NCBI GenBank assembly: GCA_944474755.1
Contig: OX104112.1
Coordinates: 55,037,176-55,101,175, forward strand
Source: Limnoperna fortunei
Lineage: Eukaryota > Mollusca > Bivalvia > Mytilida > Modiolidae
DNA: 64,000 nt
Direction of reading: 5' to 3'
Part shown: positions 1 to 11,904 of the stretch, piece by piece
Layout of the letters: each line of letters opens with the position of its first letter
How positions within the stretch are numbered: the stretch's first letter is position 1
Position numbers and translations under genes: made by a program
Notes under the pieces: model-generated
The model's database searches: none
What the model was told of the DNA's origin: nothing
The model's input: only the letters and a program-made list of their open reading frames with translations

Positions 1-62
1 TAACATTTTTAAAGTTACATGGCTCGCATTGTAGTTCGCTAGATTCGGCCATTTTCGTCGTT
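1..62 (-). CDS. B-box/TRIM-like protein, first coding exon (partial, runs off left edge)
   Basis: The minus strand reads a start codon at 50-52 followed by an open frame to the window edge, beginning MAESSELQCEPCNFKNV. This has the N-terminal layout of B-box zinc-finger proteins of the large bivalve TRIM-like family (a Cys-x2-Cys pair soon after a MAES start). Ten bases upstream of the ATG there is a good 3' splice site (T-rich tract ending in ACAG at 63-66), so the 5' UTR is split and this exon carries the start codon. The same arrangement recurs in the pseudogene at 14.7 kb, which supports the call. Members of the family are usually E3-ligase-like or adaptor proteins with B-boxes, a coiled coil and often a beta-propeller tail. 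Only 17 residues are visible, so subfamily and integrity cannot be judged. Confidence 0.62.
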
Positions 63-734
63 CTGTAAAACAATTAAAAGGCAACTACATAAGTGAGCTA
101 GTTTTTTAAATCCACTTTTGGGAATTCTGTGTTATATCACTGTGTTTAGTTTTATGAGGAGGAGAATGACAGATAAAGAATTAAATAGTCGGTAAATGCT
201 ACGATTTTACGTAACAAAAACAATAACAATCCACAAATATTCAATTTTTACTATGGACACACAAACAATAAATAAAATATAAAGTTAACATAGATATTTA
301 AGAATCAACACCAAATAACAAAAGAAACATCGAAACGATTGCGCATGTTCTCGAAATGCACGTTCTGGTATTATAATAAAACTATGTTACAGGTATATGC
401 CGTGATTTACTATTAACCGTAGTTCAGAAAAAACGTTAAAGACCAACCAAACACACAACATGTTCAGCTGCATTACTTTTGCTTCGAAACTGAGGTTAAT
501 TACTTTTTAAACATCCCAACCCAATTCCCATCTACGTTTGCTTTTCCCTTACTGTTTTAACTGAATCCGGTTTAAGGCATGACTATTCAAACTTCGGAAA
601 AACAAAAGGTCCCAAATCAATCGTTCAGAATAGTTTCCCGTCTACGGATTATTTGTTTCGATCGCTAAAAGCAACATCAGAAACATAGCTTAGTCAGGAA
701 TTGAATAAAAATCTATCATTATCAGTTAAATTTG
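63..734. other. Non-coding; probably 5' intron/upstream region of the TRIM-like gene
   Basis: AT-rich sequence with no open frame that resembles a protein. It lies directly upstream of the splice acceptor of the exon at 1-62 (minus strand), so part of it should be intron. No promoter element was recognised. Confidence 0.4.
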
Positions 735-975
735 GTTTTTTGTATTAATGGGTTTTAACGCTGCTTTGGAAAACTTCTTCAGGCGTCAAGTCTTTTTTTT
801 GTTGCTTTTTTCGTTTTTTTGGAGGGGAAAGGACCCATATGTTTGGCAGGGGAACTGCCAATCATTCTCATTTTAAGGGCAATTAAGGCTGAGATCACAC
901 CCTCAGGCCTGTAGGCAGAAAAGTCCTAACCAGCATCCTCAGTGTTATCAGGCACGTATATATCGGTAATATTTA
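735..975 (-). repeat. Degenerate tRNA-derived SINE copy
   Basis: In order, and in minus orientation, this stretch keeps landmarks of the SINE found intact elsewhere in the window: a TTAACGCTGCTTT tail, GGCGTCAAG, GGAACTGCCAATC, a CAATTAAGGCTGAG segment, ACACCCTC and a CTCAGTGTTATCAGGC head region. Identity is low, with long poly-T insertions. An old copy of the family is the simplest reading. Confidence 0.4.
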
Positions 976-2449
976 CCTAGTAATTACTTTCTCCAATAAG
1001 CAACAACAAAAACAATTTGACTCATTTCCGGAAGCTCATTCAGTTAGAAATCGAATAAAATAAAAAAATGATAATAAATGCATCGAAATAGATTTAAAAA
1101 TTAAAAAAAAACCATCTGAGAACAATTGACCCCTTTGACCCCATTATTGAAGAAGCTTAAGGAGTTACATAAAATAAGCCAACAAACGTCTTGTATTATT
1201 TGAATTTTTCAAATGAACACAATACGCATAAAATTGGATATAAATTGTATTTAAAAGTTGAAAAGGTTTCGTATGTGGCTCTTTTTAATCCTTTTAAACT
1301 TACAACGAGAGGGAAATTCTTATGAAATACTTCTGAACGATTGTGACGGGAAACCCTCAGAAAAACTGCAACAATCTAGAGCCGTTTCAATAATTCACTC
1401 CCACTGTAGGCTATATGTCTAACTTTACCCAATCAGCTTCGAGGTAAAACTAATACATGTGGTCGTAACCCAATTGGATAAAATAGTCCATTCATGCTTC
1501 TCTATAATAAACATCACCACTGGTCGGTCGAGGTCGGTCGAGGCAAATCATAACAAGAAAGGATATGGTTACAAAGATCTCAAATGATAAGTCGATTTTA
1601 GAATAGAGCGCGGGTAAGAGAAGCAATTGATTGTGAATAGGTTAATGTACTGTGTCAATTTTAAATAAAGACGGGTGGAGGATACATGTACATAACGAAA
1701 TGCCGAGGCATGAAAGTAGTTATGTGTATCCGGGTTTTGAAGGTTCCCGTCAGCTTAAGATCTTAAGAAATTAAACTAGTATTTTGTCCAATAGATAGTG
1801 TATGTTAATTTATTTGTTTTGTTTTTACATATCCTCCTTCACAATTACAAAAATTACCGGTAAGCGGTTACCTGTTAATGCCAGAGAACTAGCCACAAGA
1901 CATTTATTACACTAAAGGCCTCATATGGGATATTTTAGTACAATATTGTTTTACATATTTACAATAGAACACAAAAATGCACATTATAAATTAGTATCGA
2001 AATATATAATTATATTTTTATGATTCAAAGATTTAAATATTGTACTAATTAAAAAAGCTCCCCATGGAACATATAAATGCAAAAGACAAAACAATGAGAA
2101 ATTACAAAATGATAATATAATTCACAGGAAGTACAAAATAACAATTTTTCAGAAATTTTAATGACACTTTTGCAACATTCCTGTAAGTTTGACTACATTT
2201 GATTAATTTATGAATTCAAAGAACTTGATCATACATGTCTGTAGGCAGGTATTTGCTTCTAACAGTACACAAACAGTTAAACTCATCACAGGTTGGTTAG
2301 ATCTATAAACACTATATAATCTCCTATTTTTAATGTGTAAATTGTTACTACTGCAACGAAATTTACATCAATACATTCTTAATTAAATTTGTAATCACAT
2401 ATTTATTAGAAACTGAGATAACATGCATAATTTATTTACAAACTCAAGA
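976..2449. other. Intergenic/intronic, no gene recognised
   Basis: AT-rich with no supported coding sequence. Around 1195-1320 there is weak similarity to 16655-16765 (AACACAATACG, AAAATTGGATA, a CTTTT..AACCCTTTTA block). This hints that the upstream regions of the two TRIM-like copies share ancestry. Confidence 0.35.
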
Positions 2450-2880
2450 GCAAGAAGAAGTTGATTCCTTGGTTGTTTGATACAATTATGTTACATTTTA
2501 ATATTTCTGTGGTATTTTTCTTTATTTTCTATTTGTTTTTATCATCCTTCGAATTTTATATCTTTTTATACTTTATTTTTTAATATTTTAACAATTAAGA
2601 TTCTTTTGGCCACATGGTTTAAAGACGGTCAATCTACCATATTTTGTAATCCTAGTGATTTGCCGGTTGCCACGCTTGGAGCAGTAGTTGATTAACTTTC
2701 ACTAGCATCTGGAACCACCCCGGTTTTAGTGCTACTATTTTTGTGTCTTGTATGTGTTGTTGATTGTCTCTATTTTGTATGGTCATAGTTTGGTCCGTTC
2801 TTCAATGATTTCTGAATACCTCTTGGTATATTTATTTCCTTTTAAATAAACTCAAATATCAAATATCAGAAATTTCAACA
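2450..2880 (+). other. Possible 3' end of a retroposed sequence
   Basis: A short open frame (2477-2695, 72 codons, hydrophobic N-terminus) is followed by a T/G-rich tail, an AATAAA-like signal near 2855 and the short reiteration AAATATCAAATATCAG. That is how many CR1-type 3' ends look. No protein domain was recognised and the call is speculative. Confidence 0.18.
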
Positions 2881-2999
2881 TCATTCTTGGAAAACAACTG
2901 CTTAAATGTATGTGGGGGGAAGGGGGGAAAGTTTTGGTTTCTGTTAACATGTTAGGAATCATCTGATGTCTATATTAGCTATCTGATACTAAGTCAGAC

Positions 3000-3600
3000 A
3001 ACTAGGTTTAATTACGTCCAAAAATCGTTAATGGGATTCGAGGATTTAAGGTCTTTTTCACAACTGTGGTTATGATTAATTTTTTTTCTGCGCAGAGGTT
3101 TGTCGCAACTAGTAAATTTTGTTGATCGAAAAGGTTTAAGTCGTAGAGACTTGGGACCACCACCGATAATCCTAAGTAACATATATTACATTTTAAAATG
3201 TCATGTTCAAAGATCACATTTGAGGGTGTTAGCACTGTATCTCAAAAACCATATTAGATAGGAGATAATAAATATGGGAAAATACATGTATACTTAATGT
3301 GGTCAGTATGAAAAGGGCTCCAATTTGAGCCAAGGTCAACGTCATACTCTAGCCACAATTTAACCTTTATAAAAGTCCTTAACAACCATATTTTTTTAGA
3401 ATCAATATGTTATACTTTAATTAAATAGGTCTTTATAGAACCGGAAGTGGTTTTCGTCCCTAGCAACGGGCATAAAACCCTTAACAACCAATATATTGTT
3501 TGACGCTGGACAACTTTCTGTACTCAAATAACTAATTTTCATGACTCGTAGTGACATTTTGTTCTCAGAACAAATGTCAGTTGAATTGTTTTTACTTTCA
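3000..3600 (+). repeat. Dispersed repeat (palindrome-bounded family), partial copy
   Basis: It shares the segment GAGACTTGGGACCACC...ATCCTAAGTAACATATATTACATTTTAAAATGT with 11770-11830. It ends near 3560 in the palindrome ACATTTTGTTCTCAGAACAAATGT, which recurs as CACATTTGTTCTCTGAACAAATG at 11410. A half of the AAGGTCTTT motif at 3048 also matches the 9.5-kb cluster. This is non-coding dispersed repeat DNA. Confidence 0.5.
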
Positions 3601-5395
3601 TACTATCTGGACCTAAATCCAGCGGAAAGTGTTTTCGCAAAATTCAATCTCTTTTAAAAACCGAAAAACCGATAGATACTAAAGAATACAAGCAAAGATT
3701 TGAAAGTGATTTTTTTTATATGTCCCGAATATTTGAATATTTTCCTCATAAAAACATGTTCAAAATAAAGGTTTATCATGTAGTATAAAAGTAAAATGTG
3801 GTTTTGTTTACATTCAGAGAGGATTAAAACACAACAAACACGTAGTTACAACTGTAATAATATTTCTGCGCGTGAATCGCGAGGAATGGATAAACACTAG
3901 CTAATCAATACGTTGATTACAATATGATTACAAGATTCTTATTGGTCTTTGGTTTTCATCGTAACAAAACCAACATCAGAAATGTATAAGGCAATTTTAG
4001 GATGCCCATTATAATAACCATATTTTTGTCCTAAAAACCGCCTTTGCAAAACATTTTTGCTGTTTTGCAGCTAGATATAATGTAGAGTCTAGAGAGAAAA
4101 TTACTACCACGCATTGCGGGCAGACCAATAAACCGGCCACATAGTTATTATTAAAAACAATATGCGAAAAAGAGAAAGAGAGTTAAAGGGGTTGTCGTCT
4201 AAGATTTTAAGAAGTCAACATATTTTTAAAAATGATGTAATAGATGTACATTATAGAGGGAACGTATTTGGAGCATAAGCCGTGGACTTGGGGATGGCTT
4301 ATTAATATTTGTTTGAAAGAATGAATAAATAGGAGATATAATATTCACCTTTCATAAAAAATGGGGTGAACAGCTTAATATTTTATCTACGACTTTGATC
4401 AGATTTGTTTTGTCAGAAGAAATATGTGGGCTCAAGATATTGAACAATATAAATGGGTCTTGTATTTATAAATTTAGGTCAAATACGGACAATCTACAAG
4501 TAATACAGTACTCTTCACCTCATTTTCTAAACGAGAAATCGCATAAATTTGTAAAATTTACTGGATGAAATAAAAAATTATAGCTATGCACTGGGACAAG
4601 TATCACTAATTTATAACTTCCTGTAAGTGTCAAATTTATTGAAATTGTGTGTTCTAATTTCGTTTTAAGTTAACAAAAGCGGGTATAAACATATCAATAC
4701 GCAATTGTTTGCGAAAAATATTAAAACTATTGTAGAGAATAAAGGAGAATTCTAATCCTAAATATGTGTATTTACCTTATTTTCCTGTACTTTGATCAAC
4801 TTGACACAGACACGTATACCAGACTCAATATTTATCCTTATCTACAGAGTCGCGTAATACAGCTCAGTGTTTAAATTATGATAAACAATGTTTATTTTTT
4901 AATATTTAATGAAACGTTTCACGGTTTTGATAAGACAAGTATTAGCTTTCCTATAAAGCTAGCCGTCTCTAAGCTTAATTTTTCGTGGACAAAAATACGT
5001 ACTGTTTTTTAATGTTATTATGTATTGTTATTATTAACATCACTTCACATAAGTACATAATGTTTAGATAGCCAAATCAGGCAACCGCAAAATATAGGTC
5101 AGAGTCAGCATATGAAGCATGCACTATGCTAAGCATCTCTAGATGCATCATTCTACGCGGTAAGATAGTCGATGTGAACCTTGTCAGTAAGCAGGAAAAG
5201 ATTAAAATTGTTCTCCTTTTCTCACTTGTTTTTCCGTTTTTCTCCGTTTAAGTTTTATGATACACATTTTATGATAAACATACACAAATCAATGCGACTT
5301 TCCTTTTAAAACAGTTAAATTCCCATTATCTTGCATATTTTTTTCTTTTTTTTATCGTAACCGATTCGTGATCGCTCGGCTTTTCTCGAGTGGCA
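3601..5395. other. Intergenic, nothing recognised
   Basis: AT-rich sequence without coding potential, a recognisable repeat or an RNA gene. Confidence 0.4.
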
Positions 5396-5476
5396 ACGAA
5401 CGGCGGTCGGCCTATTATTATTGCTACCGCAATGTTATGCGGGTTTTCATCACTAACTTAGCTCTGCTTATTTGTT
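5396..5476 (+). repeat. Direct repeat flanking the 5.5-kb retroelement relic, left copy
   Basis: AACGGCGGT, CCTATTATTATTGCTACCGC and TTTTCATCACTAACTTAGCTCTGC recur in the same order and orientation at 7615-7748. The two copies bracket the reverse-transcriptase relic. They may be pieces of the same parent repeat or of a local duplication. Confidence 0.5.
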
Positions 5477-5556
5477 GAGTATTTTAAGTTTGGTTTGTAC
5501 TAGCAGGAATGATATATGGGCTTGAGATAATGGAAGGTAGGCAATGTGAAATAGAA

Positions 5557-5964
5557 CAACTAGAAAAGATGCAGAAGAAAATCTTGAGGCCTTCCAAACA
5601 AAACCTCAAATACTGCAGTTTACCTATTGGTTGGTGCAATTCCAATACAGATGTATATAGATCTTAATAATATACTGTCACTCCTTAAGAATATAATCAG
5701 ATGTCCATCATCAGCAGAGTATAATATCTTAATTAGACAACATTGCTTCAACAGAAATAGCAACTAAAAAAGATGCAGAGGAAAATCTTGAGGCCTTCCA
5801 AACAAAACCTCAAATACTGCAGTTTACCTATTCGTTGGTGCAATTCCAATACAGATGTATATAGATCTAAATAATATACTGTCACTCCTTAAGAATATAA
5901 TCAGATGCCCATCATCAGCAGAGTATAATATCTTAATTAGACAACATTGCTTCAACAGAAATAG
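5557..5964 (+). repeat. 204-bp tandem duplication inside the RT relic
   Basis: 5557-5760 is repeated almost identically at 5761-5964, starting each time at CAACTA(G/A)AAAAGATGCAG. A third CAAC follows at 5965, so the junctions share a 4-base CAAC microhomology. The period of 204 equals 68 codons, so the duplication kept the frame. The few differences between copies mean it is fairly young compared with the coding decay. Confidence 0.9.
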
Positions 5965-6239
5965 CAACGAACTTTTTACAGAAAGGGCTGAACTAGTTTT
6001 AGAGAAATATGGAATGGAGACAATACCTTAACCTAATGAAAAACCCTAGATCAAAAAAGGCGTGGAAAAAAGAAGTAAGGAAGGCACAAAAATTATACTG
6101 GTCTCAACAATGTGAGGAAGATATAGCTAAGAAGTCAAACCTTAAAACCTCCAATTACAGAAAAACCCGATGTCACAACCACATAATATTTGGGAAGGCG
6201 TAGACAATGTACATAGAAAAATAAGAGTGGCAGAAGTCA

Positions 6240-6710
6240 AGATCTGTCGCGAACTGTATTCACGATATTACATAAACAATTGTAATTATTTTTACTTGTG
6301 ATTATTTTTTAATTATGCCATATTATTATTGTTATATAATTTGTTTAGAACAGGGATGTTATGGTTTATTCTAGAAATTAGTTGATTGTACTATTGTTTA
6401 TCTGGAATCTTCTGGAATTTACTATTATTAGATAAGAAAGATTTCGAGAATTATAGAAACTACTTGAAAAAGAACTTTCTACAATATTCTTTATAAAATA
6501 GTATATAAGACATGGTTGTAACATTAATAGGAGTTCAAGTTTAAGTTTAAGTTCAAGTAATATTGTTGTAAGATTAGACAGTGACAATAGCAGTTATCCA
6601 ATGTGGTATTGTTGAAAGTGAAAGTAGCTGTACATATTGTAAATAGAAGTTTGCAGTTAATAAAAGTGAGAAACCTGATTCCGTGTTAGTTTGGATTTCG
6701 CCACAAGATC
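6240..6710 (+). mobile_element. Solo LTR with 5-bp target-site duplication
   Basis: The RT relic is split at AAGATC. The inserted block 6245-6705 (461 bp) starts TGTCGCGAAC and ends TTTCGCCACA, i.e. TG...CA, and is flanked on both sides by AGATC (6240-6244 and 6706-6710). An AATAAA polyadenylation signal sits at 6659-6664, about 40 bases before the end, as expected for R/U5 of an LTR. There is no primer-binding site, polypurine tract or gag-pol nearby, so this is a solo LTR left after LTR-LTR recombination. Gypsy-like (Metaviridae) elements usually make 5-bp duplications, but the family cannot be named from this alone. Strand is inferred from the AATAAA orientation. Confidence 0.82.
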
Positions 6711-7099
6711 AGCTTGTAACTCAAACATACCTGTTTATTACAACAAGAAAAACGTATGGAGATAGTTATATCAAAACTATATGCTGCCTATGCGGAGATG
6801 AGCCAGATGATCTACAACATTTTATTCTCAAGTGTCCAAAGCTGGAAAACGTTCGGAGAAGGCATCTCCGACATATCAAAAGCTACCTAGATAACCTCAG
6901 AAACGATGTTTACCAAGAGTTTGTCACCCAAAACAACCTACTTCAACTCATACTGGACTGTACAAACCAACAGATGCCGTATATCAGTAAGCTGAAAAAA
7001 CAAGGTTATATAGAGCTGGAGGAACTAACCAGGAACATGTGCTATAACCTACATATGGAAAGAATGAGACAGTTAAAAGAGGGGGTCAGGATTCCATAA

Positions 7100-7614
7100 A
7101 TATATAAACTATGTATAATCCGATGCTTTTAGTGTTTTTAATAGAAAAAATGCAATAGTGATGATACCCTTCTTGTATATATATCTATGAATTTTATTTT
7201 GACTCCACGCTTGACCAAGTGCATCTTATCGTTTTAACTCAAGCATCGTGTTTTAGCAGCTTTTATAGTTTTAGAAACCACTATACATGCCCTTTTTGAT
7301 ATCAGAAAGTAAAATTTTAGATTAACAATATTTAAACATTTTAGTGCATTTATGACTAGTGCCTGATATTTTACGTATAATGCTGCTTCTTGCCTTTTAG
7401 TGCTTTTGGTGCTTTTACGATAAAGTAGTAATTGTAGACTGAGTTTAATAACTCTACATTTAAATAACTTATATATGGATGCCTAACCATACACTGTACA
7501 TAAATGTTCACCTTACTCCGTCAACTATTCGTATTCTCACTGTGACTATATGCACCATACACATGCAATGATTTGCACCACATATATCTATCCAGAGGAT
7601 AGAGTGCGCCGACT
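7100..7614. other. 3' flank of the RT relic, nothing recognised
   Basis: AT-rich sequence after the RT stop codon. It may be residual 3' UTR of the element. No further feature was seen. Confidence 0.35.
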
Positions 7615-7777
7615 AACGGCGGTAGTTACCTGAACAAGACAAGGCAGTTGGCCAATCGGCAGCTGTCTCCCGATTTAGCCTATTATGATTACTACCGCCC
7701 CGTAATTATGCCGGATTTTCATCCCTAACTTAGCTCTGCTTATTTGTTTTCCAATCGGCAACTATCTCCCGATTTAG
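7615..7777 (+). repeat. Direct repeat, right copy, with internal duplication
   Basis: 7615-7748 matches 5396-5476 with an insertion. The block CCAATCGGCAGCTGTCTCCC (7651) is repeated as CCAATCGGCAACTATCTCCC (7751), 100 bases downstream. Confidence 0.5.
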
Positions 7778-8111
7778 CAGCCAATCAAGACACGGCATTG
7801 TTTATCTGTTATCCTTGAGATACGACTGGTTTCCGCTGTTTAGCTTTTGATTATTTATCCCGTCTCGCATGTGGGAATAATAGATAAAAATGACGACGTT
7901 TCTATGTAACTAAATTACAGTAGTTCGACCAAATAGCGACCTACTGTGTAAAAAATAAAAGACGATTGCAAATCAATTTATATTTAAATTTAACTATGAT
8001 CAAACTTTATCATAGTTATATATTGAATTTCTCTATATTGTTTTTTATATTAATACTTGTTAGTGAAGGTAAATTTTCACTTGGTTTTTGTTTAAGTATT
8101 CTAAAATATTA

Positions 8112-8180
8112 TTAAACATACCAAGGTGACAATTTATTACGCCAGAAGTGCGTTTCGTCTATTCAAGATTAATCTAAATA
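8112..8180 (-). repeat. Decayed hammerhead-ribozyme repeat fragment
   Basis: Read on the minus strand this matches the arm sequence of the 55-kb foldback: TTGAATAGACGAAACGC followed by TCTGGCGTAAT and then GTCACCTTGG. The catalytic CTGATGA box is mutated to a TAGATTAA-like sequence, so it cannot be an active ribozyme. It shows that the repeat family is dispersed. Confidence 0.55.
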
Positions 8181-9536
8181 AAACATCGCAAGATGTTTAT
8201 AAGCATGTAGTATTAACAGATAGTATAAAATTTACCAATCATCAATTCCAATCAATTCCAGAATCCAGAGAAACAGCAACACACCACTACTTTGTATTCC
8301 AATACAATATCTGACCTTCATAAATGCTATATAATAAAAAAAGTCCACCATCCAATATTTCTTATGGTTCTTTTTTCAATTTATTATTTACCTTTTAACA
8401 TGCAAAATTTTCAGAGATTCCGTGGAGGCGTGCTTAACACTATGGGACCACACAGTATTATGACCTGCACCCTTCCTTTGTGCACCCACTTCATTTTCGA
8501 CTTTAGCTGCCCCTGACTGTGTTGAAAGAGACAGGTGTTTCTGGTGAAAAGTTGGGTTCGATATTTGACAAATATTTATAATTTTTCATTAATTTGTCTG
8601 TATTTTTAATATTTCAACTGACTACTGATTGATCGATTGCATACTTGCTTGCTTGATTGATTGATTGACTACGCGTCCAGCAGATATATTTCACAGAATA
8701 ATAAGACATTTTTGGAGACCATGGGGAGGGCAAATGTTTGTTATAATCATATTCGAAAAAGCTAGAAACATGCACACTATTGATTAATATCTATCTTGCT
8801 AGCATTGAGTTAGCTCCCCTTTACTTGTATTTTATTTCATTCTATATGTAGATGACTTTATTTTAATATTTATATAAGTAAATAATGGTGTACTGTATTG
8901 TTGCATTCTAGGCTATTAATGAATACAGCTTCTTTGTACATGATGCAAGTAGTTATTGGTACTTACATTCAAGTAATCAAGCGCATGTTTATGTTTCTAT
9001 TTTGCGTTTCAGAAAAAGATACAATTGATGCCAAGAGAATGAAAGGAATTTTACTCTGTGTTGGGGTTTTTGAATTTACTAAGGTAGTCATTAGGCAAGT
9101 TCGTCAAAAGATTCTATACAGCTATATTGAATTTATTAGTGCAAAACATGGCGTGATGAAAATGGTGACTCGTCATTACAGTTTAATTAACACAAATACA
9201 GAATAAATCAGTGTTGAATTGCAATCATACCTTCATTTATTTCACAGTTTCTCTCCGTGTTCTTATTCCTGGTATACGCCGCAGGACGTCAGAAATAAAA
9301 TAGATTGATTTTTAATTTTTCAGTATCTGATATATAGCAATGTTTAGCATTATTGTTGAGTGCAATTTTTGTTCTTCAGAAGGAAGCTCTAGTAGTCTAC
9401 TTAATTAAACATTTCACAATTTTTATTAATTATTTTTTTTAAATTGTTTTTACTGTTTTGAAATGAAGTTATGATGAAAGTTACATTTCTACAGTTTGCA
9501 TTTTAAATTGAATTAAAATGAAAGATTTTGCATTTT
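8181..9536. other. Intergenic; one unrecognised open frame
   Basis: The only coding candidate is an open frame at 8898-9206 (plus strand, 102 codons), lysine-rich and basic in its second half, with an acceptor-like TGCGTTTCAG inside it just before KDTIDAKRMKG. I do not recognise it and cannot say whether it is an exon. A short TTGA-type microsatellite lies near 8630-8668. The rest is featureless. Confidence 0.2.
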
Positions 9537-9585
9537 AAGGTCTTTCCCACTACAGTGGAAAGACCTTCTTACCTTTCTTCTTCTG

Positions 9586-9616
<31 letters not shown>

Positions 9617-11870
9617 GTATTAGTAGTAGTAGTAGTAGTAGTAGTATTAAGGTCTTTCCCAATGGAAAGACCTTGTATTTCTTATGATGATGATTTTTTT
9701 TCTTCTTCCTCGGAGCTTTGCCAAAAGGTGTTTCTACGTATCATTTCGATACTTGGTACCATTAATCGGTCATATCCGGGGAAGACATGGCTCATTCTTT
9801 TAGACCGATCTATTTTTAGTAATATAGTTATCTGTCCGAACACAAAAACCCTTGTTAGCAGATCAACTCAGAAACCGTAACCGATTCTCAAAATCTAAAG
9901 TGTACAAAATGTTAGCTGTCCTAAGGCAAAGACCTTCTTACCTTTCTTCTGATTATTATTAAGGTATTTCTCCTACCTAGGGAAAGACCTTACTGTATTT
10001 CTTCTGATTATTATTCTTCTTCTTTTCCACTGTCAATGTCGCGACATATCTTTTCGATACTTGGTACCATTATTCGGCCATACTCAGACTCTCTTTGACT
10101 GACCCCCTTGCGAAACCGATCAATTTTTAGTAACGGAGTTATCTGCCCCAAAACCCTTGTGTTCAGATAAACTCAGAAACCATGACAGATATAAAAAATC
10201 TAAAGTGGTGAAAGTGTCTGGTCATAATTTGTCATGCAAAAAAAAATTTTGATCCACTTCCTGGTTACGCATTTTTGACGCGATGTTTGTCGAAAATGAC
10301 AAAGTTGTATGATTTCCAAAACACTTGGTTTCCAAGTAGATATGAGGGTCCTAATAACATATCCATGATCAAAATTTTTTTTGGTCCACAATTTTCAAAA
10401 TGGCCGCCATTGAAATTCGTTTTCAATATTATTCAAAAACCATAAAAAATTGAAGCGGACAATATTTCAGAAAAATGTTCCTCTCATTGAGATCTACATT
10501 TGATATAATAGTCGAAAACTGTGCGACAAACCGTTTTCGAGATATGGCCTTGACACGTTTCGGCTTATCCGTTTTTTGCTGATAACTTTTAAACCGTCAG
10601 AAATAATACAGGAAACATATGGATTTTGTGACGATCATAACAAGCCTTCGATTTAAGACCAAAGTCGAATGGTTACGCTCAGCCATTTTCAAAATGGCCG
10701 ACACCACAAACAGTTTTTATAGGATAACACGTAAACCGTACAAAAGCAGAAAATTCAAAGGAAAAATGTTTTTCACAGCGAAATGGACAAAAAATGTTTC
10801 AGGTACAAAAGCGTAAATCTTGTAGTTTTTGAGTTATTGCCCTTGATTCATATTTTGAAAATGGTTTTGTTTATAACATTTTAAACGTTTCAGATGATGA
10901 ATGAAATATATGGTTCATTTGAAAGAGAATTAAAAGACCTACAATTTGATCCCAAGAAGTACATGATTCGGTTGAGTGGTTTCAAAATGGCGGCCAAAAA
11001 CATCGTAAACTGCGTTATTTGTCAATAACTTTTAAACCGTTACAGATTATATATAAAACTTTTGTGACCAATATGTCAAGCCCTTTGATTTAAGACCAAA
11101 GTCGAATGGATATGGGCAGCCATTTTCAAAATGGCAGACACCGTAAACAGTTTTATAAAATAACACTTTAACCGTACAAAATTGAAGCGGACACGACAAG
11201 GGAAACTGAATCGGGATCACTAACTGAATTCAAATATCATATTGTACGACCGAAAGTAACATTTTGGCCATAGCAACCAACTAAATATCCTTACAAACCA
11301 CACATTTTCGAACTTGGGACCACTTGTTTTGTACACCGAAACCATAGCAACTGACTGTAGTCATTAGCAACCATATACCTAGACATAACACCAACAGAAT
11401 GCATTGAAAGACCTCACATTTGTTCTCTGAACAAATGACTTTTTATTTTTTTTCTGTTTTTCCGCTGTCATTTGCAAAAAAGTGTTGTGACATATCATTT
11501 TGATACTTGGTACCATTAATCGGTCATACAGGCAGATGACTCAATTCACCCCGTGAAACCGATCTATTTTTAGTAACAGAGTTACCTACCCCAACACCGT
11601 AAACCCTTGTTAGCAGATAAACTCAGAAACCGTAATCGATGTTTAAAATCTGAAGTGTACAAATGTCGCTGGACCATGGCGACCATGGACCAAACGACTT
11701 CAGGTTTACGCGTTTTCGACCTGAGAAAGGCGCAACACGTCAACATTTTTTTCTCAAAAACCGTAAGTCCTAGAGACTTGGGATACCAACACCATTGATC
11801 CTAAGTGACATATATTACATTTAAAATGTAAATGTAAAAGGTCAAAATTCAATAATAAATTTGATAACAT
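9537..11870 (+). repeat. Cluster of palindrome-bounded dispersed repeat copies
   Basis: At least three copies of one unit are visible. GATACTTGGTACCATTA recurs near 9748, 10058 and 11500. AACTCAGAAACC recurs near 9865, 10163 and 11619. A TCTAAAGTG/TCTGAAGTG segment follows each. Palindromes built from AAGGTCTTTCC and its complement GGAAAGACCTT stand at 9537-9567, 9649-9674 and 9961-9991. Between 10390 and 11160 there are reiterated TTCAAAATGGC(C/A)G blocks, e.g. AGCCATTTTCAAAATGG near 10680 and 11120. No protein is encoded. Nested insertion of the family into itself, or local amplification, would explain the pattern. Confidence 0.65.
9583..9648 (+). repeat. Compound microsatellite (ATT)n(AGT)n
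   Basis: About ten ATT units run into about eight AGT units, between two of the AAGGTCTTTCC palindromes. Confidence 0.9.
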
Positions 11871-11904
11871 AAGTAAACTAGCTATTTAACGATTGATTGT
11901 CTCT

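Larger units (their letters stand above)
5506..7099 (+). pseudogene. Non-LTR retrotransposon reverse transcriptase, C-terminal region, decayed and interrupted
   Basis: Translation in shifting frames gives the region downstream of the RT catalytic domain of a non-LTR element: YGLEI followed by EQLEKMQKKIL, the AVYLL(V)GAIPIQMYIDL segment, then a basic stretch KKAWKKEVRKAQKLYW (6009-6203). After the interruption comes the terminal zinc-knuckle-like motif C-C-L-C-G-D-E...H-F-I-L-K-C-P (6775-6840) and a helical tail ending at a stop at 7097-7099. The Cys-x2-Cys...His-x4-Cys pattern is typical of the C-terminus of these proteins. The RT palm and endonuclease are absent, frames shift and stops occur, so it is dead. 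Two later events are visible inside it: a 204-bp tandem duplication (5557-5964) and an LTR insertion (6245-6705). Confidence 0.75.

Noticed and set aside
9583..9648. Direct-repeat array suggesting a CRISPR
   Set aside because: It is a trinucleotide microsatellite without spacers, and the window is eukaryotic.
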